Shown here one piece after another: positions 58,353 to 64,000 of a stretch of 64,000 nucleotides of DNA. The stretch is taken from contig DATIBC010000008.1 in NCBI GenBank assembly GCA_035457725.1, positions 62,001 through 126,000 of the forward strand, written 5' to 3'. Below the pieces are notes generated by a model. It did not search any database. It saw nothing but the letters and a program-made list of their open reading frames with translations, and was not told where the DNA came from. Origin of the DNA: DATFES01 sp035457725. Its GTDB lineage: Bacteria; Pseudomonadota; Alphaproteobacteria; CACIAM-22H2. The first letter of the stretch is position 1; every line of letters begins with the position of its first letter. The translations under genes were made by a program, and so were the position numbers.

Positions 58353-60180
58353 CATATTGCAGCGACGCTACGGCGAGCAGGATGCCAAACCCTGCGAGGT
58401 CGGTGTAGAGCCCGGGCTTGATCAAGAGGAGTGCTGCGACGATAAGCAGCGCTCGCTCCCAGGGAGCGCAAACGCGAAGCAGATACCCGTGCAGTCCGGC
58501 GGCGATGGTCAGACAGCCAATCGAGGCGGTGATCGTCGCATGCACGGTCGTCGTCCAGTCGCCGATCATCAGCAGCGCCGGCTCGTAGACGAACATGTAG
58601 GGGACGATGAAGCCGGCGGCGCCGATCTTGACGGCCGCCCATCCGCTCTTCCACAAATCGGCTTTGGCGAGACCGGCCGCGGCGAACACGGCGAGCGCCA
58701 CCGGCGGCGTGATGGCGGACAGGATCGCGAAGTAGAAGGCGAACATGTGCGCCGCCGGCGTAACCACGCCGAGCTTGACGATCGCCGGCACGAGCAAGGC
58801 GGTCATCAGGATGTAGGCCGGCGTCGTCGGCATGCCCATGCCCAAGATGATTCCGGCGAACATCGTCAGCACGAGGGCGAGCCACAGGCTTTCCTGCGCC
58901 AGTGAGACGACGATTTGGGTGAAGACGATTCCGGTGCCGCTCAGCGCGATGACACCGATGATGATGCCGGCGCTGGCACAGGCGACGGCGACCGCGAGCG
59001 CATTCTTGGCGCCGTCGACCATCGCGTCGTAGACATTGCGCAGCGTCACGTTCGCGCGCGTCGTCGCGCGCAACGCCGCGACGGGAAAGCAGGCCAGCGT
59101 GCCGGCGAGCGCCGCCAGTGGAGCGCTGTAGCCCGAATACATCACCGCGAGAATGATAATGATCGGCAGGAAAAGGTGCCCACGCTGCGACAGCACGGGG
59201 CGCATGCGCGGCAGTTCGCTGCGCGGAACGCCGGAAAGGCCGAGGCGCTTGGCCTCGAAATGCACCGCGCCGAAGCAGGCGACGTAGTAGAGCAACGCCG
59301 GGATCAGCGCCCAGATCGTCACTTGGATGTAGCTGACAGCCAGGAACTCCGCCATCACGAAGGCGGCCGCGCCCATGATCGGCGGCATGATCTGCCCGCC
59401 GGTCGACGCCACCGATTCGACGCCGGCGGCGAAATGCGGCTTGAAGCCGGTGCGCTTCATCAGCGGGATGGTGATCGGGCCGTCGACCATGACGTTGGCC
59501 ACCGCGCTGCCCGAGATGGTGCCGAAAAGGCTGGAGCTGACGACCGAGCATTTTCCCGGCCCGCCCGCGGTGTGTCCGGTAAGGCATAGGGCGAAATCCA
59601 TGATCAACTGCCCCATGCCGGTCCGCTCCATGAAGCTGCCGAACATCACGAAGATGATCACGTAGGCGGCCGAGACGCCGAGCGGGATGCCGAAGATACC
59701 CTCGGTGGTCATGAAAAGCTGGTCGAGCAGCCGCATCGGCTCGAGATCGGCGATCACCAGCCCGTAAACGAGAAACACGATCGCCGTCAGCGGCAACGCC
59801 CAGCCGATGACCCGGCGTGTCGCCTCGATGACCAGGACCGTGATGACGACGCCGAACGCCATGTCGGCGACCGTCAGGTCGTCGATGTAGTAGATCCGGT
59901 TGACGACGTAATCGTAGTTGATGAACAGGTACAGGATCGGCGTCGCCGCCGCGACGAGGAGAATGTAGTCCAACAACGTCGGCGGCGCGTCGCTCGCATC
60001 CGATCGGCCGCGATACATCAGGAAGATCAGCGTAAAGGCGAACAGTAAGTGCGTGCCGCGGTAGATGATCGCTTCCGGCGCGCCGAAGGCGATCGCCCAC
60101 ATGTGATAGACGCCCATCGCCACGGCGATGATGCCGGTGACGACGGCAACGATGCTCTTGTGCGTGAGCTGGGTCGCCAT
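58309..60180 (-). CDS. TRAP transporter fused permease (4TM + 12TM), TAXI type
   Basis: A 623-residue inner-membrane permease that fuses the small (Q) and large (M) TRAP subunits. The N-terminal ~150 residues hold four helices (IVAVVTGIIAVAMGVYHMWA, YILLVAAATPILYLFINYDY); from ~165 the large subunit follows with FGSFMERTGMGQLIMDFALC, GPGKCSVVSSSLFGTISGSA, VESVASTGGQIMPPIMGAAA and MFAGIILGMGMPTTPAYILM. TAXI-TRAP systems usually have this fused form. Its TAXI binding-protein gene lies 105 bases upstream. The C-terminal end overlaps the convergent molybdopterin oxidoreductase gene by 44 bases. Sugar-acid enzymes downstream of nothing but upstream in the cluster hint at a small acid substrate. 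Confidence 0.92.
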   Translation of the reverse strand: MATQLTHKSIVAVVTGIIAVAMGVYHMWAIAFGAPEAIIYRGTHLLFAFTLIFLMYRGRSDASDAPPTLLDYILLVAAATPILYLFINYDYVVNRIYYIDDLTVADMAFGVVITVLVIEATRRVIGWALPLTAIVFLVYGLVIADLEPMRLLDQLFMTTEGIFGIPLGVSAAYVIIFVMFGSFMERTGMGQLIMDFALCLTGHTAGGPGKCSVVSSSLFGTISGSAVANVMVDGPITIPLMKRTGFKPHFAAGVESVASTGGQIMPPIMGAAAFVMAEFLAVSYIQVTIWALIPALLYYVACFGAVHFEAKRLGLSGVPRSELPRMRPVLSQRGHLFLPIIIILAVMYSGYSAPLAALAGTLACFPVAALRATTRANVTLRNVYDAMVDGAKNALAVAVACASAGIIIGVIALSGTGIVFTQIVVSLAQESLWLALVLTMFAGIILGMGMPTTPAYILMTALLVPAIVKLGVVTPAAHMFAFYFAILSAITPPVALAVFAAAGLAKADLWKSGWAAVKIGAAGFIVPYMFVYEPALLMIGDWTTTVHATITASIGCLTIAAGLHGYLLRVCAPWERALLIVAALLLIKPGLYTDLAGFGILLAVASLQYVSRRAPVPAVGRSD

Positions 60181-60285
60181 TCTCGTTGATCCCGCCCCCG
60201 AGCAGGACAGCGTCCCGACGACGTTCAGGCCGTCACGACAGACAGGACGGGACGGCGCGCCCTGCGGCGCCGCCCCCTCCCACGA

Positions 60286-61239
60286 CTATGAGCCGAGCTT
60301 GACGCCCTTCTCGCGGTAGAACTTCGCCGCCCCGGGATGGAACGGAACGCCGATATCCTCGGCCATTCCCTCCACCGTCAGGCCGCCGATCGCCTTGTTG
60401 ATCGAGGCCAGCGCGGCGGTGTTCTCGGCGATGATCTTGGTCATCTTGTAGACCGTGTCTTCGGACAGCTTGCATGAGGCGACCATGTGGGTTGCGTAGG
60501 CGATCACCTTCACGTCCTTGTCCTGCTTGGGATACGTCCCCGCCGGTACGTTGACCAAGGTGTACCCCGGGTTGATCTTGCGCATAGCGTCGAGATAAGG
60601 CGACAGGTCCAGCAGCTTGATGTCGCGGCCAGCCGCCAAGTCCATGACCGCCGAGGAGGGAATCGTCGTTCCGAGAGTGAATGCCTGGGCGTGGCCGTCC
60701 TTCAGCTGCGTCACCGAATCCGTATACGAGACGAAACTGGTCTTGACGTCGTTGTAGGTGAGCCCGACCGCCTTGAGCAGGTCCCGGGTCGCCTGCTCGC
60801 CGGTGTTGCCGCGCGGCTGGGTCGAAAGCGCCTTGCCCTTGAGGTCTTGGACGGAATTGATCTTGGCGTCGACCGGCACGACGACTTGGAAGTATTGCGG
60901 ATAGAGCGTCGCGATATTGCAAACGTTCTTATGCGGCGCGGGGAATGGCGCGTTGCCCTTGATTGCGTCGACAGTTGATATCGAGTTGCCGAAACCAAGC
61001 TCGGTCTTGCCCTCTTCGACGCCGCGCACGTTGGCGATGCCGGCGCCCGGTAGCGCCTGGACGGTCGTCCCGGGAATACCCTTCTCGAACATGTCCTTGA
61101 GGGCGCCGCCAAGCGGGATCCACACGCCGCCCTGCGGCCCGGTCATGAAGCGCACCGACTCGGCCGATGCGCCCCCCGCCACGCCAACTCCTGCCGCCAC
61201 CACTGCCGCGGCGAGTATCGTCTTGAAATTGGTCCTCAT
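60286..61239 (-). CDS. TAXI family TRAP transporter solute-binding protein
   Basis: A 317-residue secreted binding protein. Signal peptide MRTNFKTILAAAVVAAGVGV... (cleavage near ASAES), then FMTGPQGGVWIPLGGALKDM and TTVQALPGAGIANVRGVEEG, GFGNSISTVDAI, SVQDLKGKALSTQPRGNTGE, the TAXI family layout. GGAGGAGCGC before the ATG at 61239 is a strong ribosome binding site; a start 12 bases upstream is not supported. Same strand and 105 bases before the fused permease, so one TRAP system. The gap includes GC-rich inverted sequences, but no clean terminator. Confidence 0.93.
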   Translation of the reverse strand: MRTNFKTILAAAVVAAGVGVAGGASAESVRFMTGPQGGVWIPLGGALKDMFEKGIPGTTVQALPGAGIANVRGVEEGKTELGFGNSISTVDAIKGNAPFPAPHKNVCNIATLYPQYFQVVVPVDAKINSVQDLKGKALSTQPRGNTGEQATRDLLKAVGLTYNDVKTSFVSYTDSVTQLKDGHAQAFTLGTTIPSSAVMDLAAGRDIKLLDLSPYLDAMRKINPGYTLVNVPAGTYPKQDKDVKVIAYATHMVASCKLSEDTVYKMTKIIAENTAALASINKAIGGLTVEGMAEDIGVPFHPGAAKFYREKGVKLGS

Positions 61240-61352
61240 GCGCTCCTCCACCCATGTAATTTTATTACGCGCCCGCTTTGGACGCCGACTGGGCGCTTAG
61301 AATACCGGCCCCCCCGGCGGCAGGCGAGATACAAATCGCTGGCGCAGACGGG

Positions 61353-62426
61353 TTATTCCAACAAAAACGGCGCGCCCGCAGCACGGGCGATCTCCTTGAT
61401 TTGCGCCAGGAGGGAGGCGGGGATTGGGACACCGCTCGCCTGGCGCAGCGCCCGGGCCGTGTGCTCAGGGTCGCCCGGAACAAGCACTGGCAGGCCCTTG
61501 TCGACCGGCACCGCGCCGTGCAGCGCATCGATCATGTCGTCGATCTCGGCGCAAAACTCGGCCGGATCGCGGAACGCGCCGGGGTCGATGGCGAGAAAGA
61601 AATGGCCAACGTTGTAATGCCGCGTGCCCGGATGATGGCGCTCGCGGGTCGGCGCATAGAATGCGCCCGGGAGCATGGCCGAGAGAATCTCGACCATTGC
61701 GGCGAGGCCGTATCCTTTGTGGCTGCTCATGCCGGGTATACCGCCGAGCGGGCTCAACAGCCGATGCTTGAGCGCGGTGACCGGATCGATCGTCGGTCGG
61801 CCGGTGTCGTCGACCGCCCAGCCCTCGGGAATCGGCTTCTGGTTGAGCTTGGCGACGGTCAGCTTACCGATCGCCACGGTGCTGGTCGCCATATCGAGGA
61901 CGAAGGGCGGATTGCGCCCCGCCGGCGCGGCAAAGGCGATCGGGTTGGTGCCGAACATGGCTTTTCGGCTCCTCGTCGGAACCACCGAGGCTTTCCACAC
62001 GTTGGTCGTGGCGACGCCGATCAAGCCCCGCTCGGCGGCCCTGAGCGCATAGATTCCCGCCGCGCCGTAATGATTGGAATTGCGCACGCCGATCGCCGCC
62101 AGGCCGCTCGCCTTGGCTTTTTCGATCGCCATGCCGATGGCGCGCACCGACGGCGCGTGGCCGAGGCCATGCCCGCCGTCGATGAGCCCGGTCACCGCCG
62201 TTTCGCGCACGATTCGGATTTCGGGCGCGGCAACCCATCGCCCTTCGGCCCGTTGCTCGGCGTAGAGCGGCATCATCGCGATGCCGTGCGAATCGATACC
62301 GCTGAGATCGGTCTCGACCATGACTTCGACGGTCGGCCTCGCGATCGCCTCGGGCATCCCCCAGGCGGCGAAAATCGCCGCTAGTTGTCGACCGATCGTG
62401 TCCGCCGGAAAATTCCGGGCGGTCAT
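61353..62426 (-). CDS. Ldh/YiaK-type NAD(P)H-dependent oxidoreductase (malate/lactate/2,3-diketogulonate family)
   Basis: A 357-residue LDH2/MDH2-family dehydrogenase, unrelated to classical LDH. Signatures: VETDLSGIDSHGIAMMPLYA (catalytic His), VRNSNHYGAAGIYALRAAER, RKAMFGTNPIAFAAPAGRNP, DMATSTVAIGKLTVAKLNQK and GMSSHKGYGLAAMVEILSAM. Members act on 2-hydroxy acids, ureidoglycolate or diketo-sugar acids. The ATG at 62426 overlaps the dehydratase stop by one base (TGATG), so they are coupled; the TAXI gene follows 113 bases downstream. Together they suggest use of a sugar acid or hydroxy acid imported by the TRAP system. Confidence 0.92.
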   Translation of the reverse strand: MTARNFPADTIGRQLAAIFAAWGMPEAIARPTVEVMVETDLSGIDSHGIAMMPLYAEQRAEGRWVAAPEIRIVRETAVTGLIDGGHGLGHAPSVRAIGMAIEKAKASGLAAIGVRNSNHYGAAGIYALRAAERGLIGVATTNVWKASVVPTRSRKAMFGTNPIAFAAPAGRNPPFVLDMATSTVAIGKLTVAKLNQKPIPEGWAVDDTGRPTIDPVTALKHRLLSPLGGIPGMSSHKGYGLAAMVEILSAMLPGAFYAPTRERHHPGTRHYNVGHFFLAIDPGAFRDPAEFCAEIDDMIDALHGAVPVDKGLPVLVPGDPEHTARALRQASGVPIPASLLAQIKEIARAAGAPFLLE

Positions 62427-64000
62427 CAATGAATCTCGGGCTCCGGAATCGCCGCGCGCCCCTGCAGAAAGTCGAAATCGCACCCTTTGTCGGCCTGCAT
62501 CACGTGCTTGCCGTACATCACGCCGTAGCCGCGCGGATAGATGACCTCGCGCGGCCGCCACGCCGCCCGCCGGCGCGTGATCTCGTCGTCGGGCACTTTG
62601 AGGTCGAGCGAGCGGCCCGGCACGTCGAGCGCGATAACGTCGCCGTCCTTGACCAGCGCCAGCGGGCCGCCGACGAACGATTCCGGCGCCACGTGCAAGA
62701 CGCAGGTGCCGTAACTCGTGCCGCTCATGCGGGCGTCCGATATCCGCACCATGTCGCGCACGCCCTGTTGCAGGATTTTCTTCGGCAGCGGCAGCATGCC
62801 CCATTCGGGCATCCCCGGGCCGCCGAGCGGTCCCGCGGACTGCAGGACGAGAACCGACTCGGGCGTGACCGGCAGCGCGGGGTCGTCGAGCCGCGCAGCC
62901 ATGTCGTTGTAGTCCTTGAACACCACGGCCGGGCCGGCGTGCTTCAGTAGCTTGGGATCGCAGGCGCTCTGCTTGATGACCGCACCGTCGGGCGCCAAGT
63001 TGCCGCGCAGCACGGCAAGTCCGCCCTCGGCGTTGAGCGGCCGGTTGCGCGGCAGAATGACGTCTTCGTTGTAGACCTCGGCGCGGGCGATGTTGTCGGC
63101 CACGCTCTTGCCGGTGACGGTAACGCAGTCGAGATGCAGGAGGTCCTTCAGCCGGCTCATCGCCGCCGGCAGTCCGCCAGCATAGAAGAAATCCTCCATC
63201 AGGTATTTTCCCGACGGCCGGATGTTGGCGATGAGCGGCGTGCGGCGCGACAGCCGGTCGAACTTGTCGAGATCGAGCTCGGCGCCGGCGCGGTTGGCCA
63301 TCGCGATCAGATGGATGATCGAATTGGTCGAGCCGCCCAGCGCCATCGCCACGGTGACCGAGTTCTCGAACGCCTTGGTGGTCATGATGTCGGTCGGCTT
63401 CAGGTCCTCCCACACCATCTCGACGATGCGCCGCCCGGCTGCGGTCGCCATGCGCGGGTGGTTGGCGTCGGCAGCCGGGATGGTGGCGGCGCCAGGCAAT
63501 GTCATCCCGAGCCCCTCGACCGCCGAGGCCATGGTCGAGGCGGTGCCCATGGTCATGCAGGTTCCATACGAACGCGCGATGCCGTCCTCGATTTCGTCCC
63601 AATCTTTCTGGTCGATGTTGCCGGCGCGCAGCTCCGCCCAGTATTTCCACACATCGCTGCCGGAGCCGAGGATCTGGCCATGCCAATTGCCGCGCAACAT
63701 CGGGCCGGCGGGCACGAAGACGGTCGGCAGGTTCATGCTGGTCGCGCCCATCATCAGCGCCGGCACCGTCTTGTCGCAGCCGCCCAATAGCACGACGCCA
63801 TCGACCGGGTTGGCGCGCAGAAGCTCCTCGGCCTCCATCGCCAACATGTTACGGTAGAGCATCGTCGTCGGTTTCATGAACGGCTCGCCCAGCGAAATCG
63901 CCGGCATTTCGATCGGAAAACCGCCGGCCTGCCAAACTCCGCGCTTGATCTCCTCGGCGCGCAGCCGGAAATGCGCGTGGCACGGATTGATCTCGCTCCA
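62426..64000 (-). CDS. IlvD/Edd family dehydratase (sugar-acid type), 5' end outside window
   Basis: About 524 codons are visible; the start is beyond the right edge (frame open to 64000, beginning WSEINPCHAHFRLRAEEIKR). Iron-sulfur/active-site motifs: LLGGCDKTVPALMMGATSMN, SYGTCMTMGTASTMASAVEG and the C-terminal RISDARMSGTSYGTCVLHVA with PES after it. The SGTSYGTCVLHVAPES form is typical of sugar-acid dehydratases (L-arabinonate/D-xylonate/gluconate group) rather than of IlvD for branched-chain amino-acid synthesis. It is coupled to the Ldh-type gene. Substrate remains open. Confidence 0.9.
   Translation of the reverse strand, partial: WSEINPCHAHFRLRAEEIKRGVWQAGGFPIEMPAISLGEPFMKPTTMLYRNMLAMEAEELLRANPVDGVVLLGGCDKTVPALMMGATSMNLPTVFVPAGPMLRGNWHGQILGSGSDVWKYWAELRAGNIDQKDWDEIEDGIARSYGTCMTMGTASTMASAVEGLGMTLPGAATIPAADANHPRMATAAGRRIVEMVWEDLKPTDIMTTKAFENSVTVAMALGGSTNSIIHLIAMANRAGAELDLDKFDRLSRRTPLIANIRPSGKYLMEDFFYAGGLPAAMSRLKDLLHLDCVTVTGKSVADNIARAEVYNEDVILPRNRPLNAEGGLAVLRGNLAPDGAVIKQSACDPKLLKHAGPAVVFKDYNDMAARLDDPALPVTPESVLVLQSAGPLGGPGMPEWGMLPLPKKILQQGVRDMVRISDARMSGTSYGTCVLHVAPESFVGGPLALVKDGDVIALDVPGRSLDLKVPDDEITRRRAAWRPREVIYPRGYGVMYGKHVMQADKGCDFDFLQGRAAIPEPEIH

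Noticed and set aside
58052..60100. A 682-codon open frame on the minus strand overlapping the TRAP permease
   Set aside because: Composition is that of an alternate frame; the true frame has helices and TRAP motifs. Its extension over the molybdopterin gene is also an alternate frame.
60251..60284. Terminator between the TAXI binding-protein gene and the TRAP permease gene
   Set aside because: The GC-rich inverted sequences pair only imperfectly and no T run follows; not strong enough to list as a feature.
1..64000. tRNA, rRNA, CRISPR array, prophage or integron structures
   Set aside because: Intergenic gaps are short and showed no cloverleaf with CCA end, no regularly spaced repeats and no phage genes. 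A covariance-model scan would be decisive for small RNAs.

Overview
The window reads as a chromosomal segment of a GC-rich (about two thirds G+C by eye) Alphaproteobacterium, perhaps near the Rhodospirillales; genus cannot be read from it. Evidence: a 5-aminolevulinate synthase (Shemin pathway), a rickettsial-type 17 kDa glycine-zipper lipoprotein, a DUF2336 protein beside a sensor kinase, the xseB-ispA-dxs block with tlyA nearby, and many ABC/TRAP uptake systems. I saw no rRNA, tRNA, CRISPR array, prophage or insertion sequence. Genes are densely packed, and many junctions are 4-base start/stop overlaps (ATGA, GTGA, TTGA) that also decide starts.

Layout. 1-1732 (minus): end of a peptide-type ABC operon whose binding-protein gene is broken by an in-frame TAG. 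2025-9859 (plus): class III aminotransferase, hemA, a polyamine-type ABC importer (ATPase, binding protein, two permeases) and a PadR-like regulator; an inverted pair of REP-like palindromes lies between binding protein and first permease. 9878-18123: an SDR, a TPR protein with a SPINDLY/OGT-type glycosyltransferase domain, two coupled unknown small proteins, a universal stress protein, an APH-like/P-loop kinase fusion, a CDF metal exporter and pdxH. 18308-23765 (plus): 17 kDa lipoprotein, fabI, aroC, a small membrane protein, a MetE-core-like enzyme and a CNT-type nucleoside transporter. 23758-29171 (minus): tlyA, a MATE exporter, dxs, ispA, xseB.

29324-43492 is an aromatic-acid region: paaG-paaH-paaI-paaJ, a secreted vWA/DUF1194 protein, a frameshifted GxxExxY remnant, paaK, then a flavoprotein monooxygenase with a 65-residue DUF2783 partner (possibly a two-component hydroxyphenylacetate-type hydroxylase), facing a livKHMGF importer followed by a variant metallo-beta-lactamase-fold protein. 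The ring epoxidase paaABCDE is not in the window. 43605-49618 holds queuosine genes: queF, and a coupled operon queG-queA-tgt that ends in an exported FGE/SUMF1-fold protein lacking one catalytic cysteine; a membrane-anchored TAXI protein lies between. 49741-54396: xdhC overlapped by a MraY/WecA-type transferase, then a PAS sensor kinase coupled to DUF2336.

54661-64000: an amidase divergent from a molybdopterin oxidoreductase, a complete TAXI-TRAP transporter, a YiaK/Ldh-type dehydrogenase and a sugar-acid dehydratase (IlvD/Edd) running off the right edge: probably uptake and breakdown of a hydroxy- or sugar acid.

A recurring theme is stem-loop structure between binding-protein genes and permease genes (pot-like and liv systems), which would allow much more binding protein than permease from one transcript. 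The most second-look-worthy items are the queG-queA-tgt-FGE-like coupling, the flavoprotein/DUF2783 pair, the REP pair with compensatory stem changes, and the SPINDLY-type glycosyltransferase.
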